This document shows positions 1-11,921 of a DNA stretch of 64,000 nucleotides, in pieces. The position numbers and the translations under genes were made by a program. The stretch is from Linnemannia elongata (taxonomy: Eukaryota; Mortierellomycota; Mortierellomycetes; Mortierellales; Mortierellaceae). The notes beneath the pieces were generated by a model that saw only the letters and a list, made by a program, of their open reading frames with translations, was not told the DNA's origin and did not search any database. Each line of letters begins with the position of its first letter. The first letter of the stretch is position 1. The stretch lies in contig JAXBDG010000005.1 of assembly GCA_036320915.1 (NCBI GenBank), forward strand, positions 2,300,001-2,364,000. Direction: 5' to 3'.

Positions 1-120
1 TCTGGGGACCCAGTTCCTGGTGGTACCGTTATTGGCAATGCTGGCCAAAGACAAGTAGGATCCATCTGGGCCGCAGTGACAATAGCCATGGTCTCCATTG
101 CCATTGCCTTGACCGTGTAG
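1..120 (+). CDS. 3' end of a probable GPI-anchored surface protein (partial)
   Basis: Frame 1 is open from the first base of the window to a TAG at 118-120. It encodes 39 residues: a small-residue-rich stretch (SGDPVPGGTVIGNAGQ) followed by an uncharged hydrophobic tail (roughly SIWAAVTIAMVSIAIALTV) that ends the protein. A short hydrophobic tail after a Gly/Asn/Ala-rich spacer is the usual form of a GPI-attachment signal, so the protein is probably tethered at the plasma membrane or cell wall. A plain C-terminal membrane anchor is the alternative. The body of the protein lies outside the window, so its function cannot be named. It is transcribed in the same direction as the next gene. Confidence 0.6.
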   Translation, partial: SGDPVPGGTVIGNAGQRQVGSIWAAVTIAMVSIAIALTV

Positions 121-1146
121 AAGTAGCATACCTCGTATTAATTGTACAAAAAAAACATAATTAAATTCTCCTGCATTTTGAAGTTCCCTGCTATGTGTGC
201 GTGATTGTCGCGTTACCTGCCATAGGAAAGGGCGCACGACGCGGTGGTTTGCTTTTGCACTCCTGAACCAGCTGACGCTGGCGGTGGTGTTGGACTATGA
301 CTACCTTGATCATTCACACTCGTAGGGGGGTGGCTAGGGAAGAAGGATAAGAGATAGAGTAACAATGAAGGGGAATGAAGAATAAGGTAGGTTTATGAGT
401 TCTATCCACAGAGTCAAGGAGAAGGAAGAGGAGAGTCCATTTCTCAAATCCCACAATATATCGCATCGCGCATCTGTTCATATTTCATACATTCATTCAT
501 TGCTTCCTCCTTCACTTCCCCCCTCTCTCCTCTCACACTCTTCTACTTTCCCCCCTTCCCTTCCTTCCCTTCTTCGTCGTGCTTACTCCTATTTTTCTTT
601 TGAAAAATAGAAAAAGGGGCAGAGGGTTCTCCTTTGTCCACCCTTTGTCCACCCTTTTCTACACCTTTTTCTCTCCTCCTTTCTCTGTTCAAGGGCAGAT
701 TCTGAATTCTTCTCTGCTCCGAGCACTGGAGCGAAGGATTACGAACAAACAAACAAAGAAGGACCACACATACTCTCATATCTTCTAGTTAGCATGCTCA
801 TTCACCCCTCTCTCCAGTTTCCTGTGTACTCAATTCCTTAACTCCTCTATCTATCCATTCACCTCATTCATATTCAACCCCCTTACTATTCTTTGTCGCG
901 TTCCTTGATCTCAACCTTTTCCTTTATCAACTCCCCGTTCGTTTATATTTTTTTTCTTCTTCTTCTTCTTCTTTCTACCCTTCCAAGCTGCCTAACTCCT
1001 CTCTCTTCTCTCCCTTCATTCTACATATACCCTGCAAGACGAATATCTTTCGTTTGCTTTTGTACATACATCTCTAGATTTTATACCACCATCCCCCCAC
1101 TCTCCCTTTTTTTCTCAATCGAACCACCGGAGCCTAAGCGACAAAG
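121..1146. other. Intergenic region, pyrimidine-rich 5' leader
   Basis: No convincing gene is seen. Short open frames are low-complexity Ser/Pro/Phe translations of C/T-rich DNA. From about 480 onward the plus strand is strongly pyrimidine-rich, including a CTT-type run near 954-972, which is what precedes most plus-strand start codons in this window. It therefore probably holds the promoter and 5' UTR of the gene at 1147. Confidence 0.5.
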
Positions 1147-3847
1147 ATGAAGCTGCCAGCACCCAAGATCGCGCTTCTCGCGCTCGCGACATGCGTGGGT
1201 CTGATCCAACAAGCGGAGGCCAACAAGGCCCAACAACAGCAACCCATGGATGTCAACGGCGCTGAAAAGCCGGCTGAGTTCGAGGCCGCCAACAACGAAC
1301 ATCATGGACATCATCATCATCATCATCACGGGCACCATGGTCACTACGGACACCACCACCATGATAAGCACCGTCATCAGCATCATCATCATAAGCACCA
1401 TGATAAGCACCATGATAAGCACCATGACAAGCACCATCATCATCATCATAAGAAGCCACACCCTAAGCCTGAGCCAGAGCCAGAGTTCTGTAGGTTTAGT
1501 ATTGTTTGTTTGTTTTTATTGTTTGCTATTTCTTTCTGCATGTGTACTGCTTACATTCCAATGCAATAACCAACCATATCCGCATGCTTTGCCTTTTTGT
1601 TTGTTTGTTGCATATGTTTATGTGATATTTTTGCCACCAAAAAAAAAATAACCAACAAAAAATAGGCGAACAGATCGACCTTGTCTGCGACAGCATTGTC
1701 ATCGACACCATCACCTGCCCCATAGAGCCCAGACCCATCCCCTTGATGGCCGAGTCCACTGATGCTGCTGCTCCTGGTTTCGAGGCAACCAACAACGGAG
1801 GTTCCAAGGAGGAATGCGCCGTCATCTCCCAGCGATACGTCCAGATGCCCTTCCCCTGCCACAAGACCACTGAGGAATGCGACTCTGGCCCCCATCCTGG
1901 TGAGATTATTGTCGATCCTTTCCCCATTGCCGTCCAGGGCGAAACTGATGCTGCCTATTCTGAGGTTGATGATACCAAGGAGACTGACGTGACGGACGAG
2001 CTTGTTGGTGGTACCGCCGATGACGATGACGAGGGTGACATGGCCGAAGACAACGACGAAATCCCTGTGGGCGGCGACAATGCCCAGTCACCTCTCCAGA
2101 AGCGCAACAACAACCATAAACACCACCACCACAAGAAGCATGGTCACCATCACAAAGGCCATCATCACCACCACAAGAAGGTTGTCCATCATAAGCACCA
2201 CCACAAAGGAGGCAAGCATGGCCACAAGCACGACAAAGACGGTGACAAGGGCAAGAAGAGATGGGCCGGTCTTTGTACCTCATCCGGCACTGTCTGCGGC
2301 CACGAGATCTTTGGTTGCGACTTTATGTCAAACGCCGTCTACATCTGTACCCATCCCGGTGCAGTCCCTGAGCTGTTTGGCATTTGCTCCGACGGTTGCA
2401 AGAAAGGTGAATGTACAGGGGGTCCTACTCCTCCAGTCACCACCGAGGCTCCAATTACCGCCACTACCACCACTACCACCACCGAGCCTGGTCCCACTAC
2501 CACTACCGACGACGTGGACAAAAAAACCACAACCACCACTACCACTGCTGAGGTCACCAGCGATACTACGACCACTGCTACCACTACTACCACTACAACT
2601 ACCACGACTACTGAAGAGGAAACGAACGAACGTACCACTACCACTACCACTACAGCAACTACAACCGACGAGCCCACCACGACCACGACCACCACCGAGG
2701 CTACTCCTACCGATGAAACAACAACCACAACAACAACAACAACGACAACAGCTGCAGAGACCACTGGCACCACAGAAGAAACGGATGAGAAGGTCACTGA
2801 AACGACGACCACAACCACTTCTACCACGACTGATGGAACGACAGCGACGACACCAACCGATACAACGACCACTACTACTCCGACTACTACCACAGCCGAG
2901 ACAACCACAACCTCGGATGAGGCGCCAACATCGACTACCACTACAACGACGACCACGACCGCCGCGGAAGAGAAGGAGAAGGAAACGCCAACGACCACTA
3001 CAACCACAACGACGACCACTACCACTACTACAACAACGGCCGTGACGACCACTACAGCTGGATCGTTGTGCGAAACCGTCGTCAACACCTTCAAGGGTAT
3101 CATCGACACTGCCTTTGACACCATCATGGGCTTTATCCCCATGATCCCCGAGCCCCTCAAGTCCCTCATCTCGCCCGTGATCGACACCCTGAACGGCTTC
3201 AAGGGTCTCGTCACTGACGCGCTCAAGGACGTTGGTACTGTTGCCTCAACAGCCGCGTCGGCTCTGACGCAATTGGTGGCAATTGCAAAGGTCTTCAAGC
3301 AGCCGATTTTGGACCTTGTACCCGGTATCGATGGACTCATCGATACGATCTTGAACGTCCTTGGATCAGTTGCAAAGGCTGGCCAGGATGTTGTTACCTG
3401 CGTAGGAGCGCCCAAGAACTGTAATGGATTGTTGACGATTCTGGGATATGCGCTCAAGGCTGCCCTCCCACTGATCCAGTCTCAAGTCGATGGCATGGGA
3501 CCCATCGGTACGTTTTTTGTTTCTCCCTATATTTTTTTTATGTTCGTTTATTACACCAAAGGGTTGTCGATCGACACACGCGACGGACAACATCACTAAT
3601 ACCTTTTTTCTTAATTTTTATTCCGATGTATCATATAGTGTCCGCACTCCTCGGCGGCCTTATGAAGACATTGGAGGGCACGATTGACAAGTTGATCTCA
3701 GGAGCTTCGGATGCGGTGAGCTCTCTCAAGGGCATTGTCGACACTGTCGGCAGCCTCTCTGCGTTCTTGCCTTCGGAGATCAAGTTGCCACTCGATATCA
3801 TCAAGGCGATCCTTGATGCTGCTGACAACTGCAACAAGGGACTGTAG
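1147..3847 (+). CDS. Secreted His-rich, Thr-rich mucin-like protein with Kex2-type sites
   Basis: Three exons (1147-1489, 1666-3507, 3639-3847) keep phase across GT-AG introns and give 797 residues. A signal peptide (about residues 1-25, ending QQAEA) is followed by a His-rich region with HHDK repeats (about 51-102). An acidic segment precedes a dibasic Lys-Arg at 260-261. Next comes a 52-residue stretch with 22 His, closed by Lys-Lys-Arg at 311-313. A compact domain with seven Cys follows (about 317-367), then a 200-residue Thr tract, probably O-glycosylated. The last 215 residues are predicted helical and hydrophobic, with few Cys. The dibasic sites look like Kex2 cleavage sites. Function is not recognised; metal binding at the wall or an antimicrobial peptide are possibilities only. 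An AATAAA lies at 3985-3990. Confidence 0.75.
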
Positions 3848-4670
3848 AAACAAGATATGGCCGGATACATGGAAGAGAGAACGAGAGAGAAAGGAAGACA
3901 GAAAGGAAGGACGGACAAGACAGGAGTTACCATAGGATATCTTTGCATTCCATTCAATACCCCCCCCTCGCCCATTGGCAAAGTAATAAACAAAGAAACT
4001 TACTCTTTTTTATTTAATCAAGTCATCATCGCATGAAATGTGTAGAGATGTACAGAAGATTAAGACACGTTGGATAGTAATTAGCCGAAGGTGGGTTTAG
4101 ATGCAAATATGTGGTCCATGGGTTGCCATGGTAAGTAAGGGCTGTCTGTCGGTTCTGCGATGATCTGGCCCAGTCAACGGTGCGACCGGCAAAGGGAGGG
4201 CGCATCGGAGTACTCCGATCGAGTCAAAATTCAGGTCAGTGGGTGGTGGATGAGATTTGCCGCCGGGTGCACACACAAGTTGTTCGATGCGATCGCTTTT
4301 TTTTTTTTTTTTTTTTTTTTTTTTGGGTTTTACAGTTTCAAGGCAGCAGCCGGGGTAGGGTGTGTGGACTGTGGAGAGAACAGAAAGAAGAGCAATGACA
4401 GGGACCGCCGACCCAATTCTAAGCCAATCCAATCCAACCCCCACTCGGGGACTGTGTGAACTGCTCTCTTTGCTTCTTACTTCTTAATAACGTCCTCCTT
4501 CCTGTTCTTTTCCCCTCTTCTCTTTACTCAACCTTCTCTCATTAGAAGTAGTCCATCTCATCTCTTTCCTGTCTTCCATTTACTCCTGTTCTTTGCATCA
4601 CCTTTTACTTTTTCCTCCTTACTCTCCTCATTCCCTTCATCAGACTACACCCCCCAACCACCAACCAACC
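3848..4670. other. Intergenic region with 28-nt poly(T) tract
   Basis: It holds the 3' end of the upstream gene (AATAAA at 3985-3990) and the promoter and leader of the acyl-CoA oxidase. A pure T run of 28 nt occupies 4297-4324. The last 180 bases before the start codon are C/T-rich. No gene is supported. Confidence 0.5.
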
Positions 4671-7261
4671 ATGCCTCCATTCATCCCCCCACTCTCTGAC
4701 CCCTCCAAGACAGTCCCCGCCCTCACCACCGAGCGCGCACTCGTTTCCTTCCCTGTTGAGTCTTTGACCCAATTCCTTCACGGCTCCACCTTGGAACCCC
4801 AACGTCGGATCCGAGCCCTCCTCGAGTCAGACCCCGTCTTCTCTAATGCCGATAAACCCTTCTTGAGCCGCGAAAAGATGTATGTCCGTTCGCTTGAGAA
4901 GGCGGCAAAGTTGGTGGAGATGAGGAAGAGGAATGGATGGAGTGAGGAGGATATGATGGTCGCTATGCGTATGCTTGGAGATTCTACTCCCCAGTTCTTG
5001 GTAATTTTATATTTACTTACCTTTGCCCTTTCACTCAATTGATGTGATTCCTATGGAAGGTTTTCTCAATTGATTGATCATTTTCGGTTTTTTATCAGCT
5101 ATTAACCCGAGGTCACTTCCTTCCCCCCCCTTTTTTTTGCCACCAATTGACTGGTATGTTGTAGCATGAGGCGTTGTTCATTCCTACGTTGAAGACGCAG
5201 CTGTCAGATGAGCAGCAAAAGATCTGGCTCCCCAAGTAATGTATCCATTCCATTCGTTCGTTCAACAAAATGGTTCACAGTTTCGGAAACGATCGAAGCC
5301 ATCGGCTAATCATATTCCTTCCGTTTTTTTTTTTGCGCTTTTGTACGTTTAGGGCGGAGAATTACGAGATCTTTGGATGGTAAAGTGATTTACTTATCCC
5401 ACGGTTCGATAAATGTTGCCTCCTGAGCCGAAATCATAACCCACAGTTTGAACTAAAATTCACTCGCTCTTGCCTTTTTTTTTTTTTTTGTTCATATCAA
5501 ACAGTTACGCGCAGACAGAGTTGGCCCATGGAAGCAACTTGCGCAAGTTGGAGACAACCGCTACATTCATCCCCGAGACGGACGAGTTTGAGATCAACAC
5601 CCCAACCATCAACTCAATGAAGTGGTGGCCTGGCGCTTTGGCCCAGTCCAGCACCCACTGTGCCATCTACGCCCGTCTGATCCTTCACGGCAAGGACTAT
5701 GGCGTCCATCCCTTCCTGCTCCAGATCCGTGCCCCCGGCACTCATGCCCCTATGGCGGGCATTGAGTTGGGTAACTTGGGCAACAAGATTGGCTTCAACA
5801 CCATCGACAATGGGTTCCTCCGAGTCCACAATGTCCGTATCCCACGCTCGCAAATGATGATGCGCAACTCCAAGGTCACACGCGAAGGCAAGTACGAGCC
5901 TGCCAAGAACGCCAAGATGAACTACTCGACCATGGTTGCCATCCGTGCCAACATTGTTCGTAATGCTGGTTTTGCACTCGGTCAGGCTTTGACGATTGCG
6001 ATCCGGTACTCGATGGTTCGTCTTCAGGGAGGAGACCGGATCCCTTCGCAGAAGGATGAGGAGGTCAAGATTATTGATCATGGGATGCAGCGGTTCCGGT
6101 TGACAACCTCGTTGGCGCTCAGCTATGCCATGTTGATGACGGGTCGGGTCATGTTTGAGATGCATCGTCGTAACTTGGAGAATGTCATTCAGGGCGAGGT
6201 TGGACTCATGGCTGAAGTTCATGCGACCTCTTCGGGACTCAAGGCATTGACCTCAGATCTTGCGACCGCCCATATGGAGGATGCTCGTCGTGCCTGTGGT
6301 GGACATGGTTACTCGTGGTGCGGTGGTATTGTCGACATCTTGACCACTACCCTCCAGGATGTCACCGTCGAAGGTATGTCACAACTTGTATGGTAAAGCT
6401 TGCGGATGAAATTCTTGGTTATAAACAATGTTATTAATCTCTTTCTCTCCTCTACTTGTTTTATTACTACTAGGTGAAAACACGATTCTTCATCTTCAGA
6501 CGTCGCGCTGGTTGCTCAAGACAATCTTGGCAGCTTTGAAGACCAAGGATCTGTCAGCCGTCCCCGCCGGATTGAGACCCGCCCTCCAGGACGTCAACGC
6601 TTTCGAACAAGAACGTGCCACCATCGTCCCCGGCCAGCCCGTCACCGGCGAGACCCTTGTTGCGGCCTTCTGGCATCGTGAGGCACGTGTCCTCCAGGAA
6701 GTCGTCACCCGTATCCTCAAGGACGGCGCCGGTGAGGAGGCAATGGCAAAGTCTCAGGTTCGCATGGTTGAGCTCTCCAGAACCCATGGTGAGGGTATGC
6801 TGGTCCGCAACTTCTTCGAGGCCCTTGCCAAGGAGGAGCAGACTATTGTCTCCAAGGGTCAGGACCCCGCCAAGGGTTACTTGCCAGTACTGAAGCAGCT
6901 TGCAGAGCTGCACGCAATCCACCGTCTGTTGGAGCAGGCTGGCGATTTCACGGAGGATGGATATGTTTCAAGACGCCAGGTGGTGTGGCTGCGCGAGCGT
7001 CGGGATGTGTTGATTGATGGGTTGAGGTATGAGATTATTGGACTTGTAGACGCGTACGACCTGTCGGATAACCAGTTGAACAGCGCCATTGGGCGGTATG
7101 ATGGACGGGTGTACGAGTCGTTGTATGAGTGGGCCAAGTACGGAATGTCGATTATGGAGAAGGGCAGTCAAGGTGGAGTGCTTGGTTTTGATGAAGTCCT
7201 GAAGGATGTCCTTGCAGAGGGGCGTCGTATCAATGGTGTTGTCGTTGCTCCTAAGCTGTAG
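4671..7261 (+). CDS. Peroxisomal acyl-CoA oxidase
   Basis: Five exons (4671-5000, 5165-5235, 5353-5379, 5505-6373, 6474-7261) join in phase to 694 residues, the usual size for fungal fatty acyl-CoA oxidases. The enzyme makes trans-2-enoyl-CoA and hydrogen peroxide in the first step of peroxisomal beta-oxidation. The family signature GCYAQTELAHGSN is rebuilt across the junction of the 27-nt exon 3 with exon 4 and leads into LETTATFIPETDEFEI. The VTVEGENTILHLQTSR block carries the likely catalytic Glu (about residue 432). The protein ends in Pro-Lys-Leu, a variant of the peroxisomal targeting signal PTS1. The start at 4671 follows a CAACC context and gives an N-terminus of family type; an upstream in-frame codon would add an odd Pro/His leader. 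AATAAA at 7296-7301. Confidence 0.95.
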
Positions 7262-7509
7262 ACGACGTCTATTTTTTCTTGATATCCTGCTTTGAAATAA
7301 ATAGATGAAGGAACGCGACTGCGTTTTCCTACTTTTTTTTTTTAACACCTGTCCTCTCCCTCGGTCGACTTTCTCTGCTTACAACACCCTCCCCAATCCC
7401 TTCTTCCTTGACACATTCATTCATTCCCAACAATTGTCACTTCACCATCAATACCACCCCCGCCATCCACAGTAAAAAGGAAAACAAAGAAGAACCACAT
7501 AACAAAAAT

Positions 7510-7988
7510 ATGCCAGACGTGACAGGAGTCCAACAACAAGAACACACCAAAGTCTGTCAAGACCTGGACGACCTAGTCCTAGAGTACATTGCTCTCGTGA
7601 ACGACCATCTCACCGCCTGGACTCGCATCTCTACCCGCTTCCAAGAGGTAATAAAAAAACCAACGTAAAAAACATGTACCACATCGTTTATCCTCCCCCT
7701 CGTACAATTGACCGAATATTTTGAATGCAATACATGTATATCGCTCAAGCTCATTTTTCAACATGTCAGAAAGTATCTTATGTAATTTTAACACCCATAG
7801 CCTTGTGGTTTTTTTTGCCTTTTTTTTTTTTTTTTATTTTTTTTATTAATATATTTTAGGGACGCGAGTTGATCTCGCAGGCAAAGTACATTATGGGGCC
7901 AAAGAACGTGTCCGCGGATTGCTATGATCATCGAATGAAGGCTCTTCGAGGCGTGTAAGTTTTTATTTTTTTATTTTATATTTTTATG

Positions 7989-8045
<57 letters not shown>

Positions 8046-9039
8046 TGAAGGAGGGATGGGCGAAAGGACGAACGGTGACGAGGGGGTGCCTTTTGCTTAC
8101 CCCATGATCATAAATGCAAAAAATATCTTTTGGAAGATGACATTTGAAAAGGGAGAGAGAGAGAAAGAGAGAATGAGAAATGGCCCCGAGAAATGTAAAT
8201 GTATTACTCGCCGATAAATTAATACTCTGTCCATCTCTACACGCAATGCTATGCGGGGTACAATTTGAAACGTTCATTGTAGGTCGATCAAGGATCAGAC
8301 AACGGAGATCGAGATCCGCGACTTGCGGGCAGAGGAGGTTGAACGACAGAGACTTCAGGACGCTCAGGAGGAAGAGTCAAAAACAGCAGAGAAGGACTCG
8401 GACAGTCACCGACGACAGAGGAGCGGGACAGGGTATGATGATCAGGAACAGGAACCGAGCCGGTCTGGATTGAGAAGACGCGGTGGAGGAGGAGGGTCGG
8501 AGGACGCGTCATCGTCAGTGACTACTATGGCTGGCATGGCGGCGGTTGATTCCAAGAGTCCAGGAACGACGGTTGGTGGCGGTGCAGATGGTGAAGCGAC
8601 GAAGACGCAAAAGAAGAAGAAGGAACGCAATCCTGACCCGTTGCTGTGGTTTGGTGTGTTTGTCCCGGTGTCACTTCGAAGTGCACAATCGGTTTTTCAG
8701 CAAGGTAAAAAAATAATAATAGTATCTATCGTCGCGTGTGTGCGCATGTGTGTGTCTGAATGTGTCTGTGTCTACGATCAAGCCATCCTCCCTGCATGTC
8801 GTAAAAGATCTAGTTTCAATAGCACACATTTTGACATATGAATATTTTTTTTTATTGGTTGTCATGGCTGCTTTGTAGGTTTACAGGATGTGGTAGAGAT
8901 GGCCATGATCCGACAGAGATTGATTGAACTGGAAGATAGGATGGTAGTCTTGCGGGAGGTCAAGGCAGCAGCAGCAGCAGCAGCGGCAGGGTCGAAGGCA
9001 TTGGAGGCGGATCTGTCTGGAATGAAGTTGAAGTTGTAA
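7510..9039 (+). CDS. VMA22: V-ATPase assembly factor Vma22 (CCDC115 family)
   Basis: Four exons (7510-7647, 7860-7954, 8283-8704, 8879-9039) give 271 residues in phase. The N-terminal block (LDDLVLEYIALVNDH, then GRELISQAKYIMGPKNVSADCYDHRM) and the C-terminal block (DPLLWFGVFVPVSLRSAQ) match the two conserved parts of the Vma22/CCDC115 family. A coiled-coil and an acidic, Ser/Gly-rich linker separate them. In yeast and animals this endoplasmic-reticulum factor helps assemble the membrane sector of the vacuolar proton ATPase. The last exon encodes a helix with a seven-Ala run, then a short Lys-rich end. Intron 1 carries a T-rich tract just before its acceptor; intron 2 carries a (GA)n microsatellite. 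Confidence 0.85.
7994..8039. repeat. (GA)23 microsatellite
   Basis: An uninterrupted GA dinucleotide run of 46 bp lies in intron 2 of the VMA22-like gene. Its C/T counterpart on the other strand would be long and slippage-prone. Confidence 0.95.
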
Positions 9040-9699
9040 AAAAATAATGAATGAATTTTTTTCCCCCCTCCTTGCCATTTTCTTCCCAGCAAGCCAACTG
9101 TCATTGAATGAACCCGTAGGGGGAGATGTTGGACTGAAGAGAGTGAGTTGTTGAAAATGGGAATAGTAAGGAGAAGGGAAGAGACAAGTAGGATAGGATG
9201 GGTTCGATGGGACGAGGCTAGAAAGTTTTTAATTTTTTTTTCCTGTGATAGACTGTGGCGGAAAAGGCATGCAAAGATGAAGGATGGGATGGGAAAGGGA
9301 CATTGGGATGGCGGGGAGAGCCCCTTTTTCACACCCTTTGACTGAGTCCCTTTCTTCCCTATTGCTCCCTGCTTCCCGGCACATGGTGGCTCTCAATTCG
9401 AGCGAGCCCTGGTAGCAACAGCGACATTGCATTGGATGCCATGAAAAAATCCGTCGGACGTTTGACAACGGCGACAGGGGGGGAGCACGATGAACGACGA
9501 TGCGGATGGTGCGGACATGCAGATTGGGAGCAGAGAGTGTAATGGGAGAGTGCAGCGCCTGTGTGGGCGAGTGAGAGAGAGGGAAGGATGAAAGGGAAGG
9601 AAGGGAACGAGAGCCATCCATCGATAGCATCATCATTATCATCATCAACCATGGCTCCCTCTTTCTTGTCCGAGACAAGAGAGAGAGTGCTCTCACGAC

Positions 9700-9731
<32 letters not shown>

Positions 9732-10233
9732 CTTGTCTGCGTTTCATCCAGGGGTCGAAAAGAGAACACGAACACGAACACAAGGTACAATCAAGGCATT
9801 CAAGCAGCAGACAACAACAATAATAGCAACGGCAACAGATACCAACAGATGCAGACCCGATCATGCAAAACACAAAAACCGCAACGTCTCTCTCTCTCTC
9901 TCTCTCTCTCCCATTGTAATAAAAAGGCAAAAAAAAAAAAAAAAAAAAAAACGATAAGCAGTAATTGTTTGTCGATTGGCCATCGTGGGGAGGATAAGTA
10001 GGGGGTGTGTGCTGTTCCGTTGTAGCAGGTGTCTAATAAGCATGTCAAATTGAATCCAAATCATAAAATTCAAATTCAAGTGTTCATTTTCCTTGTTTTT
10101 GATGCTCTCTCTCCCGCTCTGTTTTATTTGTTGTTGCTCAGTCTGTCTCTCTCTCTCTCTCTGCCTTTCTTCCTCCTGCCTGTTTGCCTCTGTCTTCCTT
10201 TTCCTCTTTTTCTCTTTCTCTTTTCATCCTCTC

Positions 10234-10264
<31 letters not shown>

Positions 10265-10615
10265 TCCATCCCCTCCCTCCCTCCTTTCTTCCTTCCTCCC
10301 ATCATCTTCCGCTTGCTCTCCGACAACCATCCCTCATCATCATCCTCTTCTTCTTCTTCTACCCCCCTTTCTTCCTCCTCTTTTCCTCCCTCTTTCTTTT
10401 TTTTACTCTTATTACTTTCTAACCCTAGAGAATACTCCTGCCTGTAATCCCACACTCCACTCTACTCTACTCTACCTTTCCCATCCCCGGCAGCCCAAAA
10501 AGCCTCGTCAAAAGTCTCACCTCTGAAGCATCCGTTTCTTTATTTTATTTAATCCCGCCAAGCAGCATCATACTCCACCCACATACACAAATACATCTCA
10601 GACAGGCAACACACA
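9040..10615. other. Intergenic region with homopolymers and CT repeats
   Basis: This 1.6-kb stretch holds a 26-nt T run (9706-9731), a 23-nt A run (9929-9951), and CT runs near 9890-9910, 10145-10163 and 10245-10264. From 10090 to the start codon at 10616 it is almost pure pyrimidine. No gene is supported. It is the promoter and leader region of the kinase gene. Confidence 0.5.
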
Positions 10616-11881
10616 ATGTCGTCCTTCTTCTCAAGGAGAAAGTCGCTCATCGCCCCAAAGGCTACTCCACAGCCTCAGCAACAGCCAGTCTTGCAGCAAC
10701 AACAACAACAACAACAACAACAGCAACAACAACAGCAACACTATCATCAACAACAGATGGACTCCAGGCTGGACCTGGATTCTGCCAGCACCCAACAGCA
10801 CTTGCTATCGTCTAAACCTCGTCCACCACCGTTGCGCAAGATCCCTGTCAGAGAGTTCGATGCTTATTCTCCACCACCCATCATGACGGCGCCTATCAAT
10901 GGTTCCTCAAAGTTTGTCCCGCCTTCTCCTCCTCCTTATGCCCCACCTCCAATGACCAGTGGCCACAGTCGCAACAGTTATTACTCTGGTGATAACAACA
11001 ACAGCAACCAGTACTATCAATCCTCGGAACCAACGCCAATGTTGACAGCAACTGAGCAGCAGCAACAACAACAGTATTATAACGGAGGTGCAACAGGAGC
11101 AATGGGTTCGATTCCTCGAGCGCGAGGCGGAGGAGGTGGTGGTGGCGGTGGTGGAGGTGGAGGAGGGCGCGACCGGGAAGCAGTATCACAGGGACATAGG
11201 AGTCGTCCTGTGTCGCAGTATCAACAGGATCCTGTCTCGTCTTCTCCACCTTTGTTTGTCAACAACGCACCAACTCAGCTGCCATCTTACCCTGTCAGTA
11301 ACAGCAATAATAACAACAGTAGCAGTGGCAACCATGGTCTCTCGGGTTCAACCACACCCAGTTTGACAGTGACCCCTAAAAGCAGGAGGCCCAAGAGTTT
11401 GGCTGCACACGAGTTTGGCGTTGATGGTGCAGGAGGTCATGGCTCGTCACCTTCGTCGTCGTCTGGACCCGATGGGTCGTTGTATTACTCTCGTAAGTAC
11501 TTCTTGTTCCTCTTCTATTGATCGTCATGATCGAATACTCGGTGGTACTTCAATTTATTATTACCTGGTTCGAGTGGTATTTCATTGGGGGAGGCAGTGT
11601 CCGTTATGGGAGAATGAATATGGCTCTGAGACAAAGGAGAGGCCAGAGAGACCCTCGTTTTTTCTCTTTTACTCAAATCCCCTTTGGCCTTTCGCTTTCC
11701 CAATCAAAAAAAAAAAACGAACGAACGAATCATTGCTCGTGGAAATCAATCCTATCTCTCGGATGGAGAGGAGGTGATCACGGTGGTGGTGCAAAAAAAA
11801 CCTACACAAAAGCAAACAAAGGCATACAAAGGCATACTCAAGGGGACACACACAGACAACAAACAAAATCAACATTCAAGG

Positions 11882-11921
<40 letters not shown>

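Noticed and set aside
1081..1461. Minus-strand open frame rich in Met
   Set aside because: It is the antisense of the His codon repeats of the mucin-like gene; CAT repeats read as ATG on the other strand.
2339..3457. Long minus-strand open frame made of Val runs
   Set aside because: It mirrors the Thr codons of the mucin-like protein on the plus strand and has no domain content.
5277..5291. CAGTTTCGGAAAC in the oxidase intron, like the nested MITE end
   Set aside because: Only one end is present, without a partner inverted copy or duplication nearby; probably chance.
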